From contig CP141143.1 in NCBI GenBank assembly GCA_035235625.1, positions 47,995,160 to 48,059,159 on the forward strand: a stretch of DNA of 64,000 nucleotides, given 5' to 3'. The notes under the pieces were generated by a model. The model searched no databases. It worked only from the letters and a program-made list of their open reading frames with translations, and had not been told where the DNA came from. Position numbers and translations under genes: made by a program. Of this stretch, positions 35,452 through 47,400 are shown piece after piece; within the stretch, counting starts at the first letter, position 1; every line of letters begins with the position of its first letter. Origin of the DNA: Saururus chinensis. Lineage: Eukaryota > Streptophyta > Magnoliopsida > Piperales > Saururaceae.

Positions 35452-37251
35452 TGATTATTATTTTTATGTATTTGATATTTATTACTTGACTCTTAAGCTT
35501 TATTAAATATTTTCTTTAATTATTGATTTAGTTTTTCTCTATTTGTGCCAAAAACTAGGAGAAATAATTTATAAAAATCAAGTACTCAATCTCATAATTA
35601 ATTGAACAATATTATGGAAAGAATTCTTATTAAGTGTGCAAGATAAGTATAGGTTTCCAAGCTTTTAAAGAGCAATTCTAAATGGTCCTAGGTCTCAATT
35701 GGGTCAAAAAATAAAATTAAAACTTTTTACAAGTGAAGGTCAATGCACTATATTGTCAAGAGTTGTAATTTTTGTATGTTCATCCTTGCAATGTTTTGTC
35801 ACAAAATTGCTAAATGGGGAGATTGTTAAAACATGAGGGCATATTTATTTTAGTTGGTTGATTTTTATGATCAACACTATCAAAACTTCATGTACAATGT
35901 TAGTCTTAAAGTCTGATTCGATTAGTGTGAAGGTTGAGTCAAATTTAGAATCAAAGGACTTGAGAAATAAGAGTAGACATGTTTCAAAAGTTTAAAGTTG
36001 AATACAACGTTAAGTGTCAAAGGTTTGAAGGTATGATGCACACACATGTACACAAATCACTTAGATTTAAATAGAAATAATTATTGAAAGTGATTTCGGA
36101 ACTTAAAAAAAAAAAGAAGTCAAAATCTAGAAAATTGGTAATAATGGATTGATCACCTTTGAACATAGGACTTGCATAGATCACTCATTTAAATTATTGT
36201 TTTTAAGATTTTCAACCGACGCAAAGACCAATCCAATGCTTAATCAAAAGACAGATCAATTGGGCATTTCATTTAGACTAAAATAGTGAATGATCAATAG
36301 CTTGGGTGAAATAATCGGTAGCTTGCAGTTTTACTTACCTAGTTTAGGGTTATGAAATAGAGTCATTTCCATCTTGGATTCCTTTAACCCTAGCTAACTT
36401 GTGAATTTATAAAACGCCAAGGTATGGATGAATTTGAATAGAGAAAAATCAATATTTTAGAGACAAAAAGGGAGAGACCTTTGCTTATATTTTCTTTGAA
36501 TTAACATAATTTTTTAGAGAAAATCTTATGAGTGAGAGATATTGATAGGAGTGACACGCAATCATTTATTCACATCCAAGTGCTTGAGGAGCAACAACCG
36601 ATTCTTAATCAAGGAGGATTGAAGAATACTCAATGCAAATCAACAATTAACAAGGAGTTTTGATGGAAGAATTAAAAGATGATGAAGACAGAACACAGGG
36701 AGAAAAACTTCAAGTATTTGAGGGAAACACAATGGCCAACAACAAAAACGGAGAGAGAAGAACAAAGAAAAGCGTTTTGTTTGTGTTCAAGTTTCTAGAG
36801 GTTAGTGGTTTGTTCTTGGTCTTGTAAAAAACTCTTGCTAGTTAGTAGTACATTAATTTGGCTTAGAGAAAGGTTATTGTGTTTTTTTACCGTAGTTTGG
36901 GTTTTCGATGTTAAAAATCCTTGTGTGATCTTGTACTATTGTGGTTTGATTGCTTACTAGATTGATTATAAATCGTTCTTTAGCATTAGGTTTTGATTTT
37001 TGCTATATGAATAAATTCTTGTGCAATGAAGCCTTATCTTTATTAAATAATCAGACTAGGGGCAATATAGTAATCCGCTAAGTTGATTAGACATATGTTA
37101 AATTCTCACCTAGATCTTGATGAAAGTGGTTGTTTTATGCATGTTTATGATTGAATCATGTTATGTGATTGATGATTGAAGAATGATTCTAGGACTTTGT
37201 TCAAATTATGAATTTGGATGTTTTAGTATATAATTTTCTCTAAAGCATGTG
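35452..37251 (+). mobile_element. Ty1/copia (Sirevirus-like) 3' end and LTR relic
   Basis: The sequence TTGCTAAATGGGGAGAT (to 35823) is a copia-type purine tract, followed by TGTTAAAACATGAGGGCA, an LTR start. The LTR continues with GGTTGATTTTTATGATCAA and AGTCAAATTTAGAATCAAAGG, which are shared in reverse with the LTR at 57760-58859. Its right end is not clear, perhaps near 37.0 kb. The part from about 37.0 kb resembles the leader upstream of copia gag. Broken relic. Confidence 0.6.
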
Positions 37252-37445
37252 CACTACAACATAAAGGACTTATAGCAATACTTTTATTAGCTATGCAATA
37301 CAAAGCGTCGCTAAAAACTAATATGTGTGACACATATAAAAGTGCTACAAAAAAATAACTATTTTCGACGCTTTTTAAAAAATGTTACTAATAGCGTTAT
37401 ATTAGCTATGTTTTTTGAAAAGCGTTGCAAATACTCTTATTTATC
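37252..37445 (+). mobile_element. CACTA-type terminal fragment
   Basis: It starts CACTACAACATAAAGGAC, the CACTA superfamily terminal pattern, and continues with subterminal units containing GCTATGCAATACAAAGCGTCGC and the inverted TTTTTGAAAAGCGTTGCAAATA. No opposite TTGTAGTG end is found, so it is a terminal fragment or its far end is lost. It splits a copia leader. Confidence 0.6.
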
Positions 37446-38440
37446 AGAGTACTAGTTTTAAGAGCAATCTAGTGATCTACATGGTCGATTAGATAGATAT
37501 TAAACTCTCAACTGGTAGTTGAGGATTAATTATTTAAAAATGTGATTGTTACTTAATATCAATTAGATTTGTCATGATATTGCTTTAGAACCTTGCTTAA
37601 ATTTTTATAGTTTAATTTCTCGTGCTAGATTTTTTTTCTAGTGTTTGAATTCTGATTTTGCTCAAGTTTACTTGTGTTTACATAAAAAATACTTGCTTAG
37701 ATTTTCTGATTTGTGTGCCATAGTTTACTAGTTACTTCTATCATAATTTTTCATGATTTAAGTGCTTAATTTGGGAGGGGTTGATTTTTGTTAATTGAAT
37801 TCAATGGCCAAATTGAATAATTCAATAAATGAACTCGGGGACTTTGAAAATCTTATGAATGGACCTCATTTCTTTAATGGATAAAATTTTTCATATTAGA
37901 AGAATAGAAGGAGAGCATTTATATAAGCGCTTGATGGTGATGCCTGAAAATATGTTGTTAAAGGCTGCAATAACAAAAAATAAGGATGAGAACTCAATTC
38001 TAAAAGACGAAATTGAATGGGATGAGAATGAGACTAGACTTTCCAATCAAAATAGTGAATCCCTTAGTGCATTATTCAATATCGTAGAAAAATTACAATA
38101 TAGCTTGATATCTAATTGTGTATCTGCCAAAGTTGCTTAGAAAAATATAGTAATATATAATGAGGGAACTGAGACAGTGAAGGTGTTTATGCTTTAAATG
38201 TTACCTCTAGAGTTTGAAAACATAATAGTAAGTCTCAAGCACTTGAAACTTTCTCTTCCTTGCCTTGTCTTTGTCTCCTTCTAGTATTCAAAAACCACCT
38301 CTTGTTGTATTAACTTTGGCCTTGTGGAATCCTTCATCTCTCATTTAAGATATTCAACAACCATCCTTTGAAAACTCTTTGTTTTAACTCATTTAGTTGT
38401 GAATTGTCTTCTTCAAAAACCACCTCTTGTTGTATTAACT
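37446..38440 (+). pseudogene. Ty1/copia gag relic, broken
   Basis: After a leader that resembles the sequence before the gag at 44.2 kb, a plus-strand stretch at 37800-38150 gives ENEFGDFENLM-type residues and a 93-codon frame (37859-38140) with the layout of copia gag N-termini (NDEN...SLSALFNIVEKLQYSLISNCVSAK). A later part (38150-38440) lacks a clear match. Fossil. Confidence 0.5.
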
Positions 38441-38460
38441 TTTGCATCGCTAAGATGTTT

Positions 38461-39660
38461 TTTCTATGTATAGCTAATATATTTATTTTATTTTATATTT
38501 ATTATTTTAAAAATATAATATATAAAATATTTTAAAAAATTAAAATTAAATTCCCCTCTACTCTTCAGAGCTAGCATCATATTGATGTACATGAGAGAAA
38601 GAGGAGCAGAGGTGAAGAGGGAGAGAGAGAGTGGAGAGAGAGGGTAGTATAGAGAGGAGAGGAGAGAGAAGAGAGAGGAGGATTTTAATTTTAAATTTTT
38701 TTAAAATATTATATTTTAATAATAATAAAAATAAATAAAATAAATTAGATTAGCGACATATAGGAATTTGCGTCGTAATACCCAGGTACTAGCGACGCAT
38801 ACCCTATGCGTTACTAATACCTAGGGTAGTAGCGACGATTTTTCCTATGCGTCACTAATATATTTATTTTATTTTATAGTTATTATTTTTAAAATATAAT
38901 ATAATTAAAAATTTTAAAAAATTAAAATTAAATTCTTCTACACTCTCCCCTCTCATCCTTAGAACCAAGGCCCATGTTGACGTGTGTGCGAGAGAGATGA
39001 GAGATAAAGAGAGATAGATCTTTCTAGAGAGTGAAGAGATAGAGGAGGGATAGAAGAGATAAAGAGAGAGGAGAGAAAGATAGAGGATAATGAAGAGAGA
39101 GAGGAGAGAGAGATCAAAAAAGAGGAGAGAGGGAAGAGAGAGGAGAGAGAGATCAAAAAAGAGGAGAGAGGGAAGAGAGAAGAGAGAGAGGAGAGAGAGG
39201 GGAGAGGGGAGAGAAGAGATAGAGAGTGAAGAGAGAGAGAAGAGATTGAGGTGAGAGAGAGAGATGAGATAGAGAGTGAAGAGAGAGATAAGATAGAGAG
39301 TGAAGAGAGAAGGAAGAGTGGATAGAGAGGGTAGAGACAAGAGAGATGGTAGAGAGAAGAGGGAGGGTAGAAAGAAGAGGGAGGGAGGGAGAGAAAAGAG
39401 AGGGAGGGAGAGAGGAGAGTGAAGTGAGGGAGATGAAATTTAAAAATAAAATTAAATATGTATTATTTGCAATGCACTTATTTTCGATGCAGCTTGAACT
39501 GCCTCACAAATAATGGTTGTATTTTTGGAGCTTATTAAGGTCCAGCACGAGTCTTATTTGCGTCTCATCTTATGTGAATAGCAAATAGACATGTTGGGAG
39601 ATAGTGACACTTCATCAGAAGCATCACAAATAATTATATTTTTGTGATGCTTTTGGGGGA
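38461..39660. mobile_element. CACTA-like repeat array with GA-rich tracts
   Basis: Units containing GCGTC(G/A)CTAATA and their inverses (GCGACGCATACCC, TGCGTCACTAAT) recur, as in the subterminal arrays of CACTA transposons. An AT-rich block (TATTTATTTTATTTTAT...) occurs twice, from 38461 and from 38851. GA-rich tracts fill 38590-38680 and 38985-39430. The latter gives a false 158-codon frame on the minus strand. No transposase is seen. Confidence 0.55.
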
Positions 39661-40020
39661 TCGTCGCAAAAAACTATAATTTTGCGCATGCTTATTAAAC
39701 TGGCTGCTCCTCTCATGTTGCCTTCCTCCCCGATCCCACACTCCAGCAACAACAGGGCTCTTCGGCAACAGCAAGGCGATCCAACGATGGCAGGGTGCAA
39801 TAGCCTCCATCCGGGGAGCTCTTGTCCGGCTACAACACTCGCTCCATCCCTGCTTCTAACCTCCTCCTGCCTTTGCCGGAGGTGGAGGGGCACCGGATTT
39901 GGCAATGGATCCAACTCCGTCGCCAGCCTTCCCCCCCTCTCTGCTCCCCCTCCACCCCACCCTCTAACCGACAAAGGAGGGGCTCCGGCTCCTCAGACAG
40001 GAGCCCCTTCCCATCTCTAG
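39661..40020. other. GC-rich stretch with overlapping open frames, unassigned
   Basis: This segment is clearly richer in GC than its neighbours and is open in several frames on both strands (39682-40020 and 39822-40121 plus, 39624-39974 minus). Overlapping opening of this kind in GC-rich DNA is usually chance. The translations are proline/serine- or glycine-rich and match no family I know. It might be a captured gene piece like the one at 29.8 kb. Confidence 0.35.
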
Positions 40021-40027
40021 TAAGGCT

Positions 40028-40170
40028 GCAAACTGGCCAGGGTAGGCCCAGGCCCGGCCAAAAAAAACAATTTTGCAAGGCCCGGCCCGGGCCCAGAGAC
40101 AAGGCAAAAATTCTGGCCTGACCTAGAATTTAAACGGGCTCGGGCTGGGCTACGGGCTTTCGGGCCCAAA
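40028..40170. repeat. GGCCCGGGCC-rich repeat, hAT-subterminal type
   Basis: Repeated AGGCCCGGCC, CGGGCTCGGGCTGGGC and TTTCGGGCCCAAAC motifs resemble the subterminal array of plant hAT elements. Neither a defined end nor an 8-bp duplication could be fixed. Confidence 0.4.
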
Positions 40171-40179
40171 CTAACCTGA

Positions 40180-41990
40180 TGTACCATCCAGGATTTTCCA
40201 AGTAATTTTCTAAATTTTTTGGCTTTTTCTATATTTTTTTGGGAATTATTTGATGAAGAATTAGCATAGTTAGGGTTTTTTTTAGTTATTAGGAGCTTAA
40301 ATTGGGTAGGGTTACCTAGTGGGGACCACTTAGGGGTGACTTGGCATAGGGGTAATTGGCATCACGTACCACTACCTTCTCCTTATAGAACAAGGCTTCT
40401 CCCCTCTTTCTCTTATTTAAACTCACCTTAAACAAACCCTAGCCTCCATCTCCTTCTTCATAAGCTGTGAGAAAGCCATTAAGGCTGAGGGCTTGGAGGT
40501 TTGGGTTGCCGGAGAAGAGGGTTCGTTGCCGAAAAAGAAAGCGAGGAGGAGGAGCGTGCACGAAGATACCACCGGAAAAGGTAGGATCCTTATTTATAAA
40601 ATTCAATTGTAGGAATAGGCTTATAGTTAAAAGTTTAATTTGTTAGATATTTAGTACTACTGTAAATATTGGAACCTGACTATTGAAATCGGCAGTAGTA
40701 TTTTTGGCTTGTGGATGTACGTAGAAGTAGTTACGGCTATTGAACGTATGATAACCCTTGCTGAAGTATCTGAAACTGAATTTTCTGATTTGCCCAAAAA
40801 GGAAACTGAGTTTTCTGAGTAGATGATCCAAAAAAGTCGTCTCAGTCTATTATTTTCGAAGGATTTTCTTCTTCACTTTTCTGGACATAATATTTGAATT
40901 GTTCTCTATATTGAGTTTTCTTCAACTTTCTTGACATAATATTTGAACTGTTATCTATTCTGAGTTCTTCACTTTTCTCAACATGGTATATTTAAGTCAA
41001 CTGAATTGTTATCTATTCTGAGTTCTTCACTTTTCTCTGTTGCAGGCTGCTCCAGTTAATAACTTGTGTTCGGAGGAGGACAGGATCAAGGTTTGTTTTT
41101 ATCGCTTTCTGAAACTGGATTTTCTGATTTGCATCTGAGTAGATGATCCAAAAAAGTCGTCTCAGTCTATTAGATTGGAAGGATTTTCTTCTTCACTTTT
41201 CTTGACATAATATTTGAATTGTTCTCTATTCTTAGTTCTTCACTTTTCTTAACATGGTATATTTAAGTCAACTGAATTGTTCTCTGTTCTGAGTTCTTCA
41301 CTTTTCTGTATTGCAGGCTGCTCCAGTTAATACCTTGTATTAGGAGGAGGACAGGATCAAGGTTTGTTTTTCGCTTTCTGAAACTGGATTTTCGGATTTG
41401 CCCAAAAAGAAAACTGAGTTTTCTAAGCAGATGGTCGAAAAAAAGTCGTCTTAGTCTATTATTTTTTAATTATTTTCTCATGCAGGATACTGGGTATGGG
41501 AACCTCCTCTGTAGTAGATTCCTATAGTATAGGCAGACATTATTACGAGATCAAGGTTTGTCTTGTCTGCATCTGTTTATTTTTTATTATGTTTGATGAA
41601 TTATTTGCCTAAATAATAACCTTATAATTGATGTTTAATTTCCTCGTGTTTTTTTTTTCCAGAGTCACAGATTTACTGCAGATACAAACAGTATACCGTG
41701 CCAATTTTGTTGAATCAGACAGTTATTGTTCTTTTTCGTTCAGTGTAATTTGTAAAGACAAGTCTGTTGCAGTTTGTTGCATTCAGGACTCATCTAATGA
41801 GAAAAGCCCACTTAATAAAAATTGGAAACAAACCTGTAGTCATCTTCTCCTGCATCTATACAAACCATCACCTAATTTTGGATGGTGCGAAATCAGATTT
41901 TGCAAGCCAATTGTAGGCTGCCAGTTGTACTATCTTTTCTTGTTGATGGAGAAAAGTCACCCTAATGGGCTGGCTTATTTTTATGTCTAA
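40180..41990 (+). other. Gene-like region with a triplicated 45-bp exon-like unit
   Basis: It opens with TGTACCATCCAGGATTTTCC, resembling a gypsy LTR start, then a TATA-like TTATTTAAAC at 40413 and a GC-richer leader with a possible donor AAAAG/GTAGGA near 40580. Three tandem copies of an intron-exon unit follow (about 40768-41107, 41108-41376, 41377 onward). The exon-like part is 45 bases (41046-41090 and 41317-41361), flanked by TTGCAG and GTTTGT; a further one (41486-41555) is flanked by TGCAG and GTTTGT and also ends GATCAAG. One open reading is AAPVNNLCSEEDRIK. The last block (41663-41990) is open in one frame (120 codons). I recognise no family. It could be a decayed host gene, a captured piece, or a transcribed non-coding locus. 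Confidence 0.4.
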
Positions 41991-42339
41991 AGAGGTTTTC
42001 ATTGGCTGGATTCTAGAAATTTGGCTTTGGGTAGGCCCGACTGTTTAGGGCCAATCAGAGTGGCCCTCTGAATAGTTCTGCACTTGGCTGTAAACAGTGA
42101 GATCCGTACTTAGACATTCCAAGTATTGTACCTATTTCTATGATTATCTTGTCAATTTTTTTATAGTTAACACGTACAGTCTAATAGCAAATTTGATTTA
42201 GTAAAAACAGTAACCGCCCAAAGCTGGAAACAAGACATTTATATGAAAATACACTAGGAAATGCAACCATTCATCTGTGTAATGTTTGCATTCTTTAGTC
42301 TACTTAAAGTTTGCATAAAATGGCATAAAATAAGTATTT
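41991..42339. other. No feature recognised
   Basis: A short part near 42030-42100 has GGCCC motifs; the rest is AT-rich with no gene or repeat end that I can support. Confidence 0.4.
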
Positions 42340-42344
42340 TAAAA

Positions 42345-42505
42345 ACCGGTTCAACTGGCAACTTAGATTAGTAAGTAGGTTGGGTCAACTAGTTAACCTT
42401 AGATCCTAAGGGTCTTAGTGGATTTGAACCACAATCTTTTAGGTAGAAAGACAAGTTTGGTTCCCAATTGTCCAATGAATTGAGCTAATGTGTCAATTTC
42501 TTAAA
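42345..42505 (-). repeat. tRNA-like sequence, probable SINE relic
   Basis: On the minus strand TTAGCTCAATTCATTGG (A-box-like) is followed about 60 bases later by GGTTCAAATCC (B-box consensus), the internal RNA polymerase III promoter of tRNAs and tRNA-derived SINEs. A short tail (CTAGTTGACCCAACC) follows. No good cloverleaf can be drawn and no target duplication was found, so a degraded tRNA pseudogene is the alternative. Confidence 0.45.
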
Positions 42506-42755
42506 ATATATTTTTGATGAAAAGGAACATATAATAGAAATTACCATGACCCTTTTTCCTTAGCTCACACATGTAATCCTCTTTTTCCACCATATCTCAT
42601 TTAACATTAACAAATGGAAGCTTTAAAAGCAAACACTTTCTACTAAAGGACCTTTAGCTGATAAATGCTAAATTAGTTTCCATCAAACTCCTTTCCTTTG
42701 TAGGTTGTTCTATGGAGAGAGATAACTACAAGGGTATCTTGGGTGTTGTGAGTTT

Positions 42756-44207
42756 TGTTTGAACATGTGGGTATATATCTTGTAATTGACTTTATTTTAG
42801 TGATCAAAATTATGCCCAATTCACGTAAGCGTTTAAATCTTAGGAGTATGATAAGTTTGTAATGTGCCTAGTCAGCTTTGGAATGAATTAACATGAAAAA
42901 TAAAAGTTGAATTGTTTTGAATTTCACTTAATCAGAATGATAAGCTTTTAGATAAATTTTCACACACTCACATACACAAACACTTAAATTTTTCATAGAA
43001 AAACCTTAATTAAGAGTTTAGGATGAGATTTGGACATTAAGAACAAAGATCACTTTCAGTGTTAGAAAACGATTGATTGTCCTTCATTAAGTGATCAATT
43101 ATTAGGCTTGAATATTTTATGAGATATTTTACAAAAGACCCATGGATCGTTCATTTGGTAAATCTATCGATTGGTAGTCAGATTCGTAACGTCCAGAACA
43201 ATGATGAATTGATTGCACTATAAACGATCAATCGCACATGAGGTTGAGTTAATAGAAAAAGGAATGATCGATTGCCCTATATAACGATTGATTGCTTTAT
43301 GTGACAGTTACCTGTTTTATGCCAAACTAGGAATAATTTCTTTCCAACTATAGGTCTAAAATGCTAGCTAACTTAGTGACTAATTAAAGACCTTATTGTG
43401 ATGATTTGGACCTAAATGATGGAGAATTGTTTAGAGGAAAAGTGATAGAAACTTACTTAATACCTTCCTACATCTTCGATCAAATTGAGAGAACAATAAT
43501 TAAAATGTGAGAGCTTTAGTTCAAGCACATCTTTTGAATTAAAGTGAGGGTTTTGTGACACACGCATCACAAAGGATTTGCTAGATGCATATCAAGATGG
43601 ACTTTGGAGAGTTTCAACAACTTAATCAAAAAACGTTTTGATTGAAGGTTGTGCTAGTGAAGAAGATAAAGATGAAACTCAAAGGGAAAGTGCCAAAAAG
43701 GACTTTGGTGACCAATAATCAGCTAGAGAAGGGACTTCTAGTTTAGATAGAGTTGATAGTTTTTGTCGTGTAAGTTCTATGCCTCATAGTGCATTTATTC
43801 TAGATGAAGGGACGGGTTGACCATGATTTTTTTTCAAATTTGGGTTTCTACCTAAAAATTGCTTGTATTGCTTTGTGTGGTTGCATGCTTAATTAATTGC
43901 TTTAGTATTATGCTTAAATTTTCTACATAATGAGACCACATCTTGTAGTTCTTTGTCTTAGCTAGATATTTATACTAGAGGCACTATGATGACCCTAGTC
44001 AGTAGAAATGTATTAAACTCTCTAAGTGGTAGTTGAGGTTATTTTGAATGATTTAGATAAATTTATTATTTTTCTATCAATTTGAAATGAATTTGCATGC
44101 TCTTTGCTAATTTTGATTAAGTACTTGACTGCTAAGAATAGATTTCTTCTTACTTAAATGGTCTCTCTTGCTTGTTTACTTTTTTATATGTCATATATAA
44201 TTTGAAT
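42756..44207 (+). mobile_element. Second Ty1/copia LTR and leader relic
   Basis: It starts TGTTTGAACATGTGGGTA, matching the LTR start at 35824, and continues with TTTTAGTGATCAAAATTATG. The downstream leader (ATTAAACTCTCTAAGTGGTAGTTGAGG near 44015) also matches 37500. A recurring TGATCGATTG motif occurs at 43060-43310. The LTR's end and primer site could not be fixed. Confidence 0.6.
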
Positions 44208-45911
44208 TCTAATATGGATGAACATGATAACTTGGGAAATCCCATAATCGGCCACCTTTATTTGATAGTTAAAAATTTTCATATTGGAAAAACTCAATGA
44301 TGACATTTATCTAAGTTCTTGATGGTAATGCATGGAAAGCTATGGTCCAGCCTATGACCAATGACAAAGATGATATTGAAATTATCAACCATTAGTGTGA
44401 TTTGGATGAAGGTTAATGGAAGCTAATTAATTACAATAATAGAACTTTGAGTGTTTTATTTGATAGTTAAAATTTTTCATATTGGAAAAACTCAAGGATG
44501 ACCTTTATCTAAGTTCTTGATGGTAATGCATGGAAAGCTATGGTCCAGCCTATGACCAATGACAAAGATGATATTGAAATTATCAACCATTAGTGTGATC
44601 TGGATGAAGGTTAATGGAAGCTAATTAATTACAATAATAGAACTTTGAGTGTTTTATTTGATAGTTAAAATTTTTCATATTGGAAAAACTCAAGGATGAC
44701 CTTTATCTAAGTTCTTGATGGTAATGCATGGAAAGCTATGGTCCAGCCTATGACCAATGACAAAGATGATATTGAAATTATCAACCATTAGTGTGATTTG
44801 GATGAAGGTTAATGGTAGCTAACTAATTACAATAATAGAACTTTGAGTGTTTTATTCAATGTCATTAGAAAGAGCCAACATAGGCTCATCTTTAATTTTG
44901 TTTCTGCCAAAGTAGTATGGGATCACTTGTGAAATACAATGAAGGGATGGACGTTGTTAAATATATAGGCTTCATATGTTAACATTAGAATTTTAAAATG
45001 ATAGTTGACGAAGAGTCCATTGTTGAATGCTATGCCAAAATTTTAGATATAGTAAACACGAGTGACCACTTAGAAGAACCTATTGCAAACCATCTAGTGG
45101 TAAGAAAATTGTTTAGGTCATTGTCTATCAAATTCATATTTAAGGTAGTTGCAATTAATGAATCAAAGAATATGGACACCTTAGACATTGAAGAGCTAAT
45201 AAGCAACCTAATAGCCTTTAAAATGCAAGAGTCCTATGAGCAAAAAAGATGGTTGTTTGAGGAAGGCATGAGAAAATAAATTGCTTTGAAGACTTCTAAG
45301 AAGATGAACAAAACACTAGCTGCCCTAGATGAAGAAGATTCTAATGAGGAGAGTCATAATAAATATTTACTTATGCTAACTAAACAATTTAAAAAGATCC
45401 TTAAAATCAGAATTTTATGGGGGAGAGAAAATGACAAACTTCAAGGAGAGGGAGACAAAATGAGAGAAAAGAGAAGTCTAACAAAATGACAAGAAGAACA
45501 TAAGCTGCTTTCTTTGTGAAAAGTTGGATTACTTTGCTTCAGAGTGTCCTAACTAGGATAGTGATAGTTTTTCAGATGAAAAACCTAGGAAGTTCAAAGG
45601 TTAGGACAAAAACAAAAAAGGGGAAAGTTCTTCAAACCACTTTTTTAGATTTACAAAAAAAATAAACTTGACTTCCACTTTTCTCAGCACCCTTGATCAA
45701 AGGGCCTATAAATGGGAACCACCCTTCTGCTACCGACACTGTTCTTGATTGCAATACATATTGTACTACCAAAAAGTCCCCGGGTACCCACTTAGACTAT
45801 TTTAGTAAATTTTTAGTTGTGCACTTGGCACAGAATTAATTATCCATGAGATATCATTTCATCCCGTTTGTAACTACCATCTTGTTTGCAACCCAAATCA
45901 TTCCCACTTAT
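44208..45911 (+). pseudogene. Ty1/copia gag relic with zinc-knuckle remnant, broken
   Basis: Segments in order are an N-terminal part (FSYW-type, inside the 198-bp repeats), a central capsid-like frame (44998-45279: DEESIVECYAKILDIVNTSD, ANHLVVRKLFRSLSIKF, LDIEELISNLIAFKMQESYE), and a linker (IALKTSKKM..., LTKQFKKILK). A cysteine segment near 45499-45550 resembles CxxCx4Hx4C. This is the gag of a Sirevirus-like copia element. Bases 45560-45911 are further decayed polyprotein sequence up to the CACTA end. Fossil. Confidence 0.65.
44261..44854 (+). repeat. 198-bp tandem repeat, three copies, within copia gag
   Basis: Units start at 44261, 44459 and 44657 with TTTGATAGTTAAAA and are nearly identical, differing at only a few bases. 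198 is a multiple of three. Identity between units is far higher than between this relic and the gag at 37.8 kb, so the triplication happened long after insertion. Confidence 0.9.
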
Positions 45912-47400
45912 CACTACAAGAAAAAAGACTATTAGCAATGCTTTTAAGAATTGCTAATAGTCATTAAAGTGTTACAATGACTATTAGCAATGCTTAAAAA
46001 GCATAATTAATAGTCTCGTCACAACAGCTCATTAGCAACGCATATGAAAAAATGACGCTAATACTACTGCTATTACTGACACTTTATTTTTGCGTCACTA
46101 CACTTTTTTTTATTTGTGACAATTTATAAAGAATTGCTATTAATATATTCTTAGGACAGGGGGGATGGGAAGGAAAACAGAGGGAGGAGGGGGGGGGGGG
46201 GTGGTTGTTGACCGGGGAGAAGGGTGGGTAAGAGAGTAGAAAGAGGAGGAGGGGGAGCCAGAATCTGGCCAAGAGCGGGATTTTGGCACTAGAGCCTCCT
46301 CTGGTAGGATGTAGGAGGTTCAAAACCAGGCCAGACAAAATTTTCCCTAGGCAACGTGCGGGAAGAATTGTTTGCGATTTTCACATGTGTTTTTCTATTT
46401 CAGAGACGGTTTGAAAGCGTCAGAAATGAATGTTTTTACGACGTTTAGAAGCAAACGTCGCAATATGGCAATTAGCGATATTTACTTCTAAACGTTGCTA
46501 ATAATAAAAAGAAAGAAGAGAGAAAAAGAAAAGAGGGGAAGAGAGATAAAGAGAGTGAAAAGCGAGAGAGAAAAAGATAAGTGAGTATGAGAGAGCAGAG
46601 ATAGGAGAGAGGAGAAATAAGAGAGAGGAGAGATAAGAGGAAGAGAGGGGAGAGAGAGGGAGGGAGGGAGGGAGAGGGAGAGAGAGTGTGAGGGAGGGAG
46701 AGAGAGAGAAGGGAGGAGAGTATTGAGAGGAGAGAGGGAGAAGAGAGAGATGAGAGAGAGAGATAGAAGAGGAAGAGAGGGAAAAAAGAGAGGGAAAAAG
46801 AGAAGAGATAGGAGAGAGAGCAGAGAGAGAGGATAGAGAATTGATAGGAGAGATGAGCGAGAAGTGAGAGAAGAAAGAGGAGAGATAAGAAAAAGAGAAA
46901 ATAAAGAGAGAGGAAAATGAGGATTATTTAAAAAAAATATTTTTGGTCTATTTGCAACACTCATAAGAAGCGTCCCAATCGAAGCGTCCAAATTGTACTA
47001 CCAATTGTGAAGCTTAATAATTAGCACCACAACTGGTTCTATTTACTTAGTGTCGCAACTAGTTGCTCTATTTGAGACGTTTCTTCTTAGCGGAGCAAAT
47101 AATAAGGATTTTAATAAAAAAATATTTTAAGACTATTTGCAACAGCCACGGTAATCATCGCAAATAGTATTATAGTTGTGACGTTTCCTTCATAACGTCG
47201 CAACTGTTTTCAACTGTTAGCGACATTCCAATAGAACGTTACAAATAGTCCTTCTTTTATAAAACATACTATTTGTGATGCTTGTCATAAGCGATGCTAA
47301 TAGCATTACCATTGGCAACGCAAATGCTTAAGCGGCACAAATGTTAATATCATTTGCGATGCTTCTATTGGGCATGACAAATAGTCAAAAAATAAAAATT
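45912..47400 (+). mobile_element. CACTA-like element, left end and subterminal arrays
   Basis: It starts CACTACAAGAAAAAAGAC. Inverted and direct units such as CTATTAGCAATGC, GCGTCGC(A/T)A(A/T), AACGTCGCAA and GCAAATAGTC follow for 1.4 kb, as in CACTA subterminal regions that bind the element's own protein. A G-run with GGTGG (46170-46210) and a GA-rich tract (46500-46920) lie inside; frames there, such as 46488-46991, are low complexity. No transposase and no opposite TTGTAGTG end are seen. Confidence 0.6.

Noticed and set aside
38864-39340. 158-codon minus-strand open frame rich in S and L
   Set aside because: It lies in a GA-rich tract where stop codons are rare on one strand. The translation is low-complexity and repeats with the tract.
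42345-42505. Functional tRNA gene
   Set aside because: The A and B boxes are recognisable, but acceptor and anticodon stems do not pair, so a SINE or pseudogene is more likely.
46488-46991. 167-codon minus-strand open frame and similar frames at 47779-48228
   Set aside because: Same cause: simple GA/CT repeats inside CACTA-like arrays. No domain or codon bias of a real gene.
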